Assembly: GCA_944391215.1 (NCBI GenBank)
Contig: CALXSR010000041.1
Span: 1 to 32,741, forward strand
Origin: an uncultured Clostridia bacterium
Lineage (GTDB): Bacteria; Bacillota; Dehalobacteriia; UBA4068; CALXSR01
DNA length: 32,741 bases
Reading direction: 5' to 3'
Both the position numbers and the translations under genes were made by a program. The notes beneath the pieces were generated by a model. That model worked only from the letters and a program-made list of their open reading frames with translations. It did not search any database and was not told where the DNA came from. Positions 26,091 to 32,741 of the stretch are shown here, piece by piece; position 1 is the stretch's first letter; each line of letters starts with the position of its first letter.

Positions 26091-27296
26091 ATGAATTTTA
26101 TAAAAAAAGTCTATTGCCGTACCTATCAAACAATGTTAAAAATGGCTTTACCCATTCTACCATACCGCAAGCCGCAACTGTTCCACGCCATCAATGAATT
26201 ACCCCAGTTTTTAAAGCAAAAAGATATCCACTGCATTTTACTGGTAACAGATAAAAGCGTTCATCATTTGGGGCTTACCCAACCGTTAGAAGATTTATTG
26301 CATAAAGAGCAAATAAACTGCGAACTGTATGATAAGACCGTCGCCAACCCTACAACTGAAAATGTAGAAGAAGCAAAAGAACAATATTTGCAAAAGAAAT
26401 GCCAAGCAATTATTGCTTTTGGCGGCGGTTCTTCTATGGATTGTGCCAAAGCAGTAGGCGCTAGAATTGTAAAACCCAAACAAAGTTTAGCGCAAATGAA
26501 AGGAATATTAAAAATACATAAAAAGTTACCCTTGCTGATTGCTATTCCCACTACCGCCGGCACTGGCAGTGAAACTACATTATCGGCGGTGATTACCGAT
26601 AGTAAAACAAGACATAAATATCCCATTAACGATTTTTCCCTTATCCCGCACTATGCTGTACTAGACCCTGAAATGACCAAAACATTGCCGCCTACTCTAA
26701 CAGCAACCACCGGGATGGACGCCCTAACGCATGCGATAGAAGCCTATATTGGTCGCTCTACCACCAAAGAAACGAGAAAAGACGCGCTAGAGGCAATCCA
26801 GCTTATTTTCGCTAATATTGAGCAAGCTTATCAGAATGGTCAAGATAGCAATGCCAGAAAAAACATGTTGCAAGCGGCTTATTTGGCCGGCAATGCTTTT
26901 TCCAGATCTTATGTGGGCTATGTCCATGCGGTGGCCCATTCTTTAGGTGGCAAATATAATACGCCGCATGGATTGGCCAATGCGGTATTACTTCCTTATG
27001 TATTAGAAGCATATGGCGCTAATATTGATCCGCAACTTCACCAAATTGCTTGTGCGCTTGGCTTATCTAATGCCAAGGAAGATCCAAAAATAGGCGCAAA
27101 AAAAATGATTGCCGCTATTAAAAAATTGGCAGACAAACTAGAGATTCCACATAAAATACCAAAACTGCAAGAACAGGATATTCCCGTCCTTGCTTATTAT
27201 GCAGAAAAGGAAGCCAATCCCCTTTACCCGGTACCCAAGTTAATGGATGCAAAAGAACTGGAACAATTTTATTATGATATTATGATTACGGGGTGA
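26091..27296 (+). CDS. Iron-containing (group III) alcohol dehydrogenase
   Basis: A 401-residue NAD(P)-dependent alcohol dehydrogenase of the iron-activated family. Motifs: GGGSSMDCAK nucleotide-binding turn (111-120), TTAGTGSE (154-161), and metal ligands D210, H214 (GMDALTHAIEAY), H279 and H293 (HAVAHSLGG...NTPHGLAN). ATG 26091 with AAAAGGAG is preferred over the upstream frame start at 26064, which lies inside the marR gene. It interconverts an alcohol and an aldehyde and is followed, within 5 bp, by an aldehyde dehydrogenase, so together they can take an alcohol to an acid or the reverse. Substrate not resolvable from sequence (butanol-, propanediol- and methanol-type enzymes share these motifs). 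Confidence 0.94.
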   Translation: MNFIKKVYCRTYQTMLKMALPILPYRKPQLFHAINELPQFLKQKDIHCILLVTDKSVHHLGLTQPLEDLLHKEQINCELYDKTVANPTTENVEEAKEQYLQKKCQAIIAFGGGSSMDCAKAVGARIVKPKQSLAQMKGILKIHKKLPLLIAIPTTAGTGSETTLSAVITDSKTRHKYPINDFSLIPHYAVLDPEMTKTLPPTLTATTGMDALTHAIEAYIGRSTTKETRKDALEAIQLIFANIEQAYQNGQDSNARKNMLQAAYLAGNAFSRSYVGYVHAVAHSLGGKYNTPHGLANAVLLPYVLEAYGANIDPQLHQIACALGLSNAKEDPKIGAKKMIAAIKKLADKLEIPHKIPKLQEQDIPVLAYYAEKEANPLYPVPKLMDAKELEQFYYDIMITG

Positions 27297-27301
27297 TAAG
27301 A

Positions 27302-28681
27302 ATGCAACAAAAAGAAATAAGCCATATGATTTCCCAGCAACGGCTATTTTTTGCCAGCGGCAAAACATTGGCGATCGATTACAGGATACAAGCACTAAAA
27401 AGATTACAAGCTATCATACAAAAATATGAAACTGAAATCAGTACCGCTTTGCAAAATGATTTGGGAAAAAGCAAACAGGAAAGCTATATGTGTGAAATAG
27501 GATTAACGCTTAGCGAAATATCCTATATGATCAAGCATGTAAAAAAATTTGCCAGGAAGAAAAAAGTAAGAACGCCATTGTCTCAATTTGCCGCTAAAAG
27601 CTATGTACAATTCTCTCCTTATGGCGTTTGTCTGATTATGAGTCCATGGAATTATCCCTTTTTGTTAACCTTAGAACCTTTGGTGGATGCTTTAGCTGCC
27701 GGGAATACTGTGATTGTGAAACCGAGCGCCTATTCTGCCCAAACCAGCGCCATACTGGAAAAAATAATAACGGAGTGTTTTGCGCCAGAATATGTGGCCA
27801 TCTTAACCGGCGGCCGAGAAGCCAATCAAAATTTATTGCAAGAACAGTTCGATTATATTTTCTTCACTGGCAGCCAAACCGTAGGACATGAAGTAATGAA
27901 ATATGCCGCCGCCTACCTTACCCCTATCACTTTAGAATTAGGCGGCAAAAGCCCATGCCTTGTTGATGATAGCGCTAAAATCAGTCTGGCTGCCAAAAGG
28001 ATCGTCTTTGGCAAGTTTTTAAATTGTGGTCAAACTTGCGTAGCCCCAGATTATATTTACTGTGATGAAAAGATAAAAGACCACCTAATCCAAGAAATTA
28101 TACAGCAGATAGAAAAACAATTTGGCCAAGAGCCATTACAGAATGAAAATTATGGCAAGATCATCAACGCCAAACATTTCGGACGCCTTACTGGCTTACT
28201 AGATGCCAGCAAAATCATTTATGGCGGAAAAACACACCAAGAAACGCTTAGGATAGAACCGACCATTATGACCAATATCCATTGGGAGGACGCCGTTATG
28301 CAAGAAGAAATTTTTGGCCCAATTTTACCAATTCTCACCTTCCAACAAATAGAAGAAGCAATAAACACGATCAATGATCACCCGCACCCGTTGGCCTTTT
28401 ATTGCTTTTCAGAAAACCGACAAACAGTAGAAAAGATAACCCAAAAATGTCAATTCGGCGGCGGCTGTATCAATGATACCATTATCCATTTAGCAACCAG
28501 TTATATGGGTTTTGGCGGTGTCGGAGCCAGCGGGATGGGCGCTTACCATGGTCAAGTGGGTTTTACCACCTTTTCCCATCAAAAAGGCATGGTAGATAAA
28601 AAAACATGGTTAGATTTACCGATGCGCTACCAACCTTACCAAAAGAAAAACGAAAAACTGGTGCGTTTTTTCCTAAAATAA
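27302..28681 (+). CDS. Aldehyde dehydrogenase (class 3-like)
   Basis: A 459-residue aldehyde dehydrogenase resembling the shorter class-3 / coniferyl-aldehyde / YwdH type. Motifs: MSPWNYPF (113-120), catalytic E212 in LELGGKSP, nucleophile C246 in NCGQTCVAPD, and EEIFGPILPI. ATG 27302 with GGGGTGAT is preferred over the GTG at 27293 that overlaps the previous stop. It is the third gene of the MarR-controlled operon and should oxidise the aldehyde made by the neighbouring alcohol dehydrogenase to the acid with NAD(P), in the cytoplasm. Intact, unlike the aldehyde dehydrogenase at 6873-8311, and only distantly similar to it. No terminator of note follows directly. Confidence 0.94.
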   Translation: MQQKEISHMISQQRLFFASGKTLAIDYRIQALKRLQAIIQKYETEISTALQNDLGKSKQESYMCEIGLTLSEISYMIKHVKKFARKKKVRTPLSQFAAKSYVQFSPYGVCLIMSPWNYPFLLTLEPLVDALAAGNTVIVKPSAYSAQTSAILEKIITECFAPEYVAILTGGREANQNLLQEQFDYIFFTGSQTVGHEVMKYAAAYLTPITLELGGKSPCLVDDSAKISLAAKRIVFGKFLNCGQTCVAPDYIYCDEKIKDHLIQEIIQQIEKQFGQEPLQNENYGKIINAKHFGRLTGLLDASKIIYGGKTHQETLRIEPTIMTNIHWEDAVMQEEIFGPILPILTFQQIEEAINTINDHPHPLAFYCFSENRQTVEKITQKCQFGGGCINDTIIHLATSYMGFGGVGASGMGAYHGQVGFTTFSHQKGMVDKKTWLDLPMRYQPYQKKNEKLVRFFLK

Positions 28682-28790
28682 GGAATTTTTATTTTTTATC
28701 GCAGTCCGCCATCTTTTCTTGCCCAAATTGATAAAAATTTGACAATTCCTCATTATAATAAGAGCAAATAAAAGAAAAGAAGGTTTGGTT

Positions 28791-29312
28791 ATGACAATTC
28801 CTTTTTTTATGGAGGAAGAATATAATTCAATGATTGCAGATTTGTGGCAAACAGAAGAAGTACAAAAGATGGCTACCTGTTTCCAGCACGTATCCGCAGT
28901 TACTTGTTTAGATCATTGCCTTATGGTTTCCTATTTTAGCTACTGCTTTTGCCGGTTTTTTGGTTGGAAAGCCAAGGAAGCAGCCAGAGCCGGCTTATTA
29001 CATGATTGTTATTTATACGATTGGCGGCGACGAGATAGTCACCAAGGGCATCATGCTTTTCTTCACCCACAAATTGCTTGCGCCAATGCTGAAAGAATTT
29101 CCCCATTAACTGAGTTAGAAAAGGATATTATTTTGAAACACATGTGGCCTCTCACTTTGACTTTTCCTAAATACAAAGAATCCTATGTCGTTACACTTGC
29201 TGATAAAATTTGCGCGACAATAGAATTATTGCATTTATATCCCCTGCTTGCCATTAATAGAAAAAAGAAAGGCATCGCCATCCCATCTTCCTGGAAGAAA
29301 ACGTTATCATAA
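28791..29312 (+). CDS. HD-domain phosphohydrolase
   Basis: A 173-residue HD-superfamily protein, metal-dependent hydrolases that mostly act on nucleotides or phosphodiesters. The ligand pattern is complete: H42 (CLDHCLMVSYFSY), H71-D72 (AGLLHDCYLYDW), and D138 (VTLADKICA), with further His at 117. Start ATG 28791 has AGAAGG eight to ten bases upstream (TTG 28785 is the longer alternative). A single gene between the alcohol/aldehyde operon and a strong terminator. HD proteins of this short type are widespread in anaerobic Bacillota with unproven substrates. Confidence 0.88.
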   Translation: MTIPFFMEEEYNSMIADLWQTEEVQKMATCFQHVSAVTCLDHCLMVSYFSYCFCRFFGWKAKEAARAGLLHDCYLYDWRRRDSHQGHHAFLHPQIACANAERISPLTELEKDIILKHMWPLTLTFPKYKESYVVTLADKICATIELLHLYPLLAINRKKKGIAIPSSWKKTLS

Positions 29313-29318
29313 AAACAG

Positions 29319-29370
29319 AAAAAGCCGAAAATAGACAAATGGATCATCATTTGCTGTTTTTCGGCTTTTT
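29319..29370 (+). terminator. Long terminator hairpin after the HD-domain gene
   Basis: A 13-bp stem AAAAAGCCGAAAA/TTTTCGGCTTTTT (29319-29331 and 29358-29370) with further pairing CAAATG/CATTTG in the loop, ending in five T. It starts six bases behind the HD-domain stop. Confidence 0.92.
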
Positions 29371-29838
29371 ATAGTATCCTATCAAAATACAATTTATAAG
29401 GATTCATAAAGGTTGCAATACTATATTTGCTACAGTCCTTAACCTATTTCCTTCCCTATTACGCCGCACGTTCATCACCCACCTAGCAAAATTTGCTTTG
29501 CCCTACAAACAATTATTAGTCTATCGCTTTTATGCATAGCTTCTCAAGTTTTTTAAATTATCAATCGCTATATATAAATCTCTTTTTGAGAAAGTGAAAA
29601 AAGCACAGTAATTACAAGGCTTTTCATCTTTTCATATCTTGATTTTTTTGAAAATACATCATAGTTTAATATTTGCAGCAAAATCACCCTAAGAAAAAAG
29701 CTGTCGAGCAGAAGCGGCAAGCGGCTATTTCTGGCCCTTATAGCTTAATTGGTATTGTAAGCGGCATTGTTATTGCTTTTCCTAATGCTGACTCTATTCC
29801 TTTGGCAAGCATAGTTAAAAAACTATCGTTATTTTCAA
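29371..29838. other. Gene-poor region between HD gene and broken arr
   Basis: No convincing gene. On the minus strand a 34-codon frame (29738-29842) starts at an ATG overlapping the arr stop (ATGA) and reads MIENNDSFLTMLAKGIESAL before an in-frame TAA; sense-like sequence continues for a few codons beyond it. This could be the head of another decayed gene in the arr operon, but no family is recognised. The rest (29371-29670) is AT-rich with no visible structure. Confidence 0.35.
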
Positions 29839-30199
29839 TCATATATTTAAAACTTCGGGAGAATGCCCCTTCCAGCCGATTACTTCTGCCACAATTTTAA
29901 GCGGTTGTTTCGTTCGATAAGACTTAATGGGATTGTCCAGGAATTTTTTATCAGTAAGGTTGAGGTCATCTTCTAATTCCCCAGTTGGCTCCACCACAAA
30001 AATTCGCTGCCTGCCATTCCCATCTGCAAGTTCCGCCCCCCCAAATTGCAGCATCCAATGTCCCTGAAAAATAGCCATAGAGCGACTTCCTATCGTCTTC
30101 ATAAATTTTTTGCTGTCCTGCAGTTAAAAAATCACCTATCTTTAACTCTGCTTTTGTCCCATGGAAAAAAGAACCTTGGCCAAATAGTGTTTTTTTCAT
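29839..30199 (-). pseudogene. arr: Rifampin ADP-ribosyltransferase (arr), frameshifted
   Basis: Reading across two frames gives a complete Arr-type enzyme of about 120 residues, which inactivates rifamycins by ADP-ribosylation with NAD. The first frame (ATG 30199, AGGAA upstream) gives GSFFHGTKAELKIGDFLTAG and YFSGTLDAAIW. The second gives GAELADGNGRQRIFVVEPTGELEDD, NLTDKKF, SYRTKQPLKI and GWKGHSPE, ending at TGA 29839. They join at a run of seven G on the minus strand (C7 at 30036-30042); six would restore AIW-GAEL. The His-Tyr-Asp type catalytic region (FFHGTK, GYF) is retained. Some less typical residues (KKFLDNP where KKFPGNP is usual) suggest drift. Loss of function is likely if the base count is right. 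Confidence 0.88.
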
Positions 30200-30240
30200 T
30201 CATTTCCTGTGTTATCACAATAAACCAAATGTACCCTTCG

Positions 30241-30477
30241 TTACGATTTCTCTATCATTGGTATCCATATTTGACTCAAATAATTTTTATCCTAACGGTT
30301 CTCGTCACTATACCATTCTAACTTTGGGTAAGGAGCATGATGAAAAGGATATCGGACGCACCATTCTTCCTTCAGATAGCACCACCCTTTCTGAATGGCT
30401 TGCGATATCATATCTACACAATTAAATATGGCCCAAGTTGTTTCCGCTAATACAATTTCAGTAAATCTATCTGGCAA
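30241..30477 (-). pseudogene. Remnant of an AraC-type effector-binding (GyrI-like) regulator domain
   Basis: A 61-codon frame (30477 to TAG 30292) contains LAETTWAIFNCVDMISQAIQ, EEWCVRYPFHHAPYPKLEWY and ends at SDENR. Behind the TAG the same frame continues DKNYLSQIWIPMIEKS and stops at 30241. Joined, this is the C-terminal half of the effector-binding domain found in AraC-type and stand-alone regulators (pattern TWAVF ... LE-Y ... EIWIP). The TAG is thus an in-frame nonsense mutation. The DNA-binding part is missing, and an added A near 30480 would extend the frame as DYIKKLPDRF, so a second lesion is likely. No function expected. Confidence 0.65.
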
Positions 30478-30708
30478 CTTTTAATATAATCAATAACGTA
30501 ATCAATAATAATTTACAATTTTTCAATCCATTCATTCTATTAGCTGCTATTCCATTCTTCAATCCTATTTTATCATACGTAGTTATTTTTTTGCGCTTAT
30601 TTTTGATAGCAAATGGATAGCAGAAAGAACCCATCGTTAGATACAAATGTAAATGTAACAGTACAACATAACTCCCCTTTATTCCCTTTGCTTACCGTAC
30701 CCAATAAC

Positions 30709-30769
30709 AAAAAGCTCTATTAAGAACATGATACCTTAAGTGATACAGGTGTTCTTAATAGGGCTTTTT
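30709..30769. repeat. Long inverted repeat, 20-bp stem
   Basis: 30709-30728 (AAAAAGCTCTATTAAGAACA) pairs with 30750-30769 over 20 positions with a single G-T wobble, around a 21-nt loop containing CTTAAG. T5 closes the plus side and the mirror A5 the other, so it looks like a bidirectional terminator, yet no gene borders it closely on either side. It could be a leftover terminator, a small RNA end or a miniature element. Confidence 0.6.
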
Positions 30770-31041
30770 ACTTTTCTGTATTTTTTCAAATCCTTTGCTA
30801 TAAATTTTTTGCCACGATAAAAAAACCAAAATTTGTTAAATTTTATCCTTCCCTAGGAAGTCCCAAAAGCTAAAACTTACTGCTTCCCTAGGTTATTTTA
30901 ACAAGCCTTTGTTCATATGGTATTACATGATATTTACAATTTGCCCAGCTCTTACCACTTCTACCAAAACTTAACTTTGAAAAACCCAGTTTATGGGGTG
31001 TATGATAAATTTATTCCAATAAAGAAAGAGGGGTATCTTTT
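30770..31041. other. Leader region of the CAP-domain gene
   Basis: No gene. Two direct copies of CTTCCCTAGG occur at 30848-30857 and 30883-30892, and the first also forms an inverted match with the second (CCTAGGAAG facing CTTCCCTAGG). The function is unknown. The promoter of the following gene is at the right end. The 30478-30708 stretch further left is AT-rich and equally empty. Confidence 0.4.
30977..31006 (+). promoter_or_regulatory. Probable sigma-A promoter of the CAP-domain gene
   Basis: TTGAAA (30977-30982) and TATGAT (31001-31006) with an 18-bp spacer. Transcription would start about 31013, leaving a short leader before the GTG at 31042. Confidence 0.65.
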
Positions 31042-31827
31042 GTGAAAAAGTTTTTAACCATTGTAACATTATCTTTAGCCATAGGGGTTTTCGGTTCTAG
31101 CATTGCGCTAGCCAATTGTAATGCACCGGGAAACGCCAACTACAACTGTAGTAGTCAAAACTGTAATATGCTGTTAAGTGGTGGTTTGCCAAACTGCTTG
31201 CAGAATCTTTACCAAAACAATTGCGGCCAACCCAATTCTTCCGGATGTTTGCCAAACTGTAATCCAAACAAGATACTATTTCAACTTTTTTCCGGCTGCA
31301 ATTTACCAGACTTTCCTACGCTGGAATACCCTGCTTGCCTAAGCACTCCAGTTGATCCACCGGTAATAAACCCCAACCCAAAGCCAAACGAACCCACGCA
31401 ACCAAGTCAACCTAATCAACCGGGTACCGAAGAACCCAGCATTTCTCTCAATGAACAAGAAGCAGAAGTAGTCCGTTTGGTCAATGAACAAAGAGCTGGT
31501 CAAGGACTTAGTGCATTAACAGTAGATGCCAATTTGCAAAAGGTTGCTCAAGTACGAGCACAAGAACAAACTACATTATTTTCTCATACCAGACCCAATG
31601 GCACCAGCTGCTTTACCGCTCTCGATGAAAATGATGTCGCCTATATGGGAGCAGGAGAAAATATTGCCTATGGGCAAACTTCCGCCGCGCAAGTCATGAA
31701 TGATTGGATGAATTCTGCCGGGCACAAAACCAATATTATGAATCCCAATTTCACTAAAATTGGCGTAGGTTGCTATCAGGACAACAACGGCGTCCTCTAT
31801 TGGGCCCAAGAATTTATTTATGAATAA
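31042..31827 (+). CDS. Secreted CAP/SCP-domain protein with Cys-rich N-terminal region
   Basis: A 261-residue exported protein, start GTG 31042 behind GAGGGG. Signal peptide about 1-24 (FLTIVTLSLAIGVFGSSIALA). Residues about 25-101 hold nine cysteines, most preceded by Asn or Gly (NC or GC pairs), which suggests disulfide knots. A Pro/Asn/Gln linker (about 105-135, PNPKPNEPTQPSQPNQP) leads to a CAP/SCP (YkwD-type) domain from about 138 to the end: LVNEQRAGQGLSAL, FSHTRPNGTS, GENIAYGQTSAAQVMNDWM, SAGHKTNIMNPNFTKIGVG and WAQEF. The YkwD type is common in spore-formers and clostridia; biochemical roles are varied and mostly unknown. A bidirectional terminator follows. The N-terminal Cys module is not recognised from a named family. 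Confidence 0.92.
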   Translation: MKKFLTIVTLSLAIGVFGSSIALANCNAPGNANYNCSSQNCNMLLSGGLPNCLQNLYQNNCGQPNSSGCLPNCNPNKILFQLFSGCNLPDFPTLEYPACLSTPVDPPVINPNPKPNEPTQPSQPNQPGTEEPSISLNEQEAEVVRLVNEQRAGQGLSALTVDANLQKVAQVRAQEQTTLFSHTRPNGTSCFTALDENDVAYMGAGENIAYGQTSAAQVMNDWMNSAGHKTNIMNPNFTKIGVGCYQDNNGVLYWAQEFIYE

Positions 31828-31856
31828 AATAATTGGTATATCAGAAATTAAATAGC

Positions 31857-31884
31857 AAAAAGAGCGACTTGGGTCGCTCTTTTT
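31857..31884. terminator. Bidirectional terminator between convergent genes
   Basis: A perfect 12-bp stem AAAAAGAGCGAC/GTCGCTCTTTTT with loop TTGG. T tracts are present on both strands. Its last base is the first base of the convergent gene's stop codon. Confidence 0.93.
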
Positions 31885-32498
31885 TACTGCCTTTTTTCCA
31901 CTTGCACCGCAATTTCCATCACAAATTTTTCTTCTTCATCAAATGTTAAATAGCCCAACAAATCCCGTACATAGGCATTGCCCGCCACCTGCCAATTATT
32001 TTTATTTAAATAAGATAGTAAGTTTTCATAAGCCGATAAAAAGACGCCGTCGCCCCCTTTATGCAACTGTACCGCATACCAGCCTGCCGGTTTGATAAAT
32101 AAACGATTGCTCTTCATTGGCTTTTGCGTTTGACTAAAATAATAACGGTCTTCATAATAGCCCTTTTTTAAATCTTCCTGCAAAATAATGGAACCCAAAG
32201 GAAACTTACGAATCGAAGCATGTTTTTCACAATAGGCAAAATGATCGCTTAATATTTCAGCTAAATAGGTCATATTTTCTTCATTTTCTGGTTTTACTTT
32301 TATGGTGATCAGGTATTCTTGTGGACAATGTATTATCCTTGGCTGCAAATAAGGCTCGTTTATCGCATATTCGGTAACATCAATCATATTGCTTACCATT
32401 CTTTGCATTTGCTCAATTCTTTGTTTCTCCCAGCCCAACCAACAGTCATTCCAACCTTGCTCACTAATTCTCCTTGAAAGTATCCAAATATCCCGCAA
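31884..32498 (-). pseudogene. MerR-type regulator, effector-binding part only (N-terminal HTH missing)
   Basis: The readable frame (TTG 32498, 204 residues) begins with a helical linker (EKQRIEQMQRMVSNMIDV) typical of the MerR coiled coil, followed by a GyrI-like multidrug-effector domain of the BmrR/BltR type: RPLxI-like N-part, RLFIKPAGWYAVQLHKGG, SAYENLLSYLNKNNWQVAGNAYV and FVMEIAVQVE. The about 75-residue winged-helix DNA-binding end that should precede it is absent. The open frame goes only about 14 codons further (to a TGA near 32533) and loses family resemblance, exactly where GC-rich, foreign-looking sequence begins. It is therefore probably cut by an insertion or deletion about 32500-32540. 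Without the DNA-binding domain it should not act as a repressor or activator. Confidence 0.7.
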
Positions 32499-32584
32499 AC
32501 AGAGCTGTTTTTGTCCTGCATTCAGATTGCAGACTCATTCTGTGCGCCACTTGACCACATGTTTGCCCACAGACAGCGAAAATC

Positions 32585-32616
32585 GGCCCACCAGGGATGG
32601 CATTCCCTGATGGGCC
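32585..32616 (-). terminator. GC-rich terminator after the edge gene
   Basis: GGCCCA-C-CAGGGA (32585-32597) pairs with TCCCTG-A-TGGGCC (32604-32616) with one mismatch and a 6-nt loop. On the minus strand it is followed by GATTTTCGC, a short T tract. It sits just beyond the stop of the partial gene at the window end. Confidence 0.7.
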
Positions 32617-32628
32617 GGTCGTTTTGCC

Positions 32629-32741
32629 TCAGCTGGCCTCTCGGCTCCAGCGTTTTCTGGCCTGGAAGGTGGTCATAGTCCGTTCTGGCTGGGCAATGGC
32701 TGTGTCCTGTACCTCCGCCTTTGCGATGCCCTGGTCGATCT
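32629..32741 (-). CDS. C-terminal end of an unidentified protein (5' beyond window)
   Basis: The minus-strand frame is open from the window edge to TGA at 32629-32631 and encodes 36 residues (IDQGIAKAEVQDTAIAQPER, then TMTTFQARKRWSREAS). The basic, Gln/Arg-rich tail could belong to a mobilisation, relaxase or plasmid-type protein, but no family is recognised. A terminator follows, and GC-rich codon use differs from the other genes, supporting foreign origin. Too short to name. Confidence 0.45.
   Translation of the reverse strand, partial: IDQGIAKAEVQDTAIAQPERTMTTFQARKRWSREAS

Larger units (their letters stand above)
32520..32741. mobile_element. Left edge of GC-rich, possibly mobile DNA
   Basis: From about 32520 the composition becomes clearly GC-rich, unlike the AT-rich body. 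It adjoins the broken MerR-type gene and carries a gene tail and a terminator of different style. No target-site duplication, terminal repeat or integrase is visible in the window, so the mobile nature is inference. A misassembly junction is an alternative. Confidence 0.35.

Noticed and set aside
29673-29900. Plus-strand 75-codon frame
   Set aside because: Its right part is antisense to arr, and it lacks a ribosome binding site; not supported.
1-32741. tRNA or rRNA genes
   Set aside because: No cloverleaf with a GGTTCGA-type arm or rRNA-like segment was noticed on either strand.

Overview
The window looks like an anaerobic member of the Bacillota (Firmicutes), probably a Clostridia- or Negativicutes-type fermenter. 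Pointers are a full single-chain pyruvate:ferredoxin oxidoreductase, a perfect Gram-positive-type LexA box (CGAACAAACGTTCG) in front of DNA polymerase IV, strong AAGGAGG ribosome binding sites, many simple stem-T-tract terminators and secreted copper-amine-oxidase-like and CAP/SCP proteins. Genus cannot be decided from the sequence alone. Three base-composition zones are visible: a more GC-rich block (1-6510), an AT-richer body (about 6511-32500) and a GC-rich right edge (about 32520-32741).

Layout. 1-6510: a tight plus-strand operon with the end of a LeuA-like acyltransferase, a fusion of a sugar-isomerase-like TIM barrel to an acyl-CoA ligase, and nifJ. 6873-9290: minus-strand aldehyde dehydrogenase (frameshifted by a 5-bp duplication) and a creatininase-family amidohydrolase. 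9507-11041: SOS-controlled dinB plus a translationally coupled 80-residue protein. 11170-14513: two decayed signalling genes (PAS-rich sensor; membrane GGDEF-EAL protein). 14619-16799: divergent LysR regulator and AbrB-family membrane protein, the latter with an ACG start and a possible RNA switch over its ribosome binding site. 16868-23057: three tandem paralogous TRZ/ATZ-type amidohydrolases behind a frameshifted Na+/alanine-type symporter. 23539-25514: two divergent secreted proteins. 25577-28681: a MarR / iron alcohol dehydrogenase / aldehyde dehydrogenase operon with a clear promoter and operator. 28791-29312: HD-domain hydrolase. 29371-31041: a gene graveyard with a frameshifted rifampin ADP-ribosyltransferase (arr) and the stub of an effector-binding regulator. 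31042-31827: a Cys-rich CAP-domain secreted protein. 31884-32741: a MerR-type regulator without its DNA-binding end, then foreign-looking GC-rich DNA with the tail of another gene.

How it may work together. The left block suggests acyl-CoA and 2-oxoacid metabolism feeding reduced ferredoxin. The middle minus-strand genes (creatininase, three deaminase-like amidohydrolases, amino-acid symporter, aldehyde dehydrogenase) could be a catabolic set for small nitrogen compounds, but no substrate can be named. The MarR operon looks like an inducible alcohol/aldehyde detoxification or fermentation unit.

The strongest candidates for something undescribed are: (a) the acyl-CoA ligase whose fused TIM barrel has apparently lost three of four metal ligands; (b) the amidohydrolase trio, in which the expected catalytic Glu is Gln in all copies; and (c) the AbrB leader with mutually exclusive helices and a non-AUG start. 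Many genes are broken. Several lesions are single-base changes in homopolymers, so sequencing error must be excluded for those; the nonsense codons and the 5-bp duplication look like real decay.
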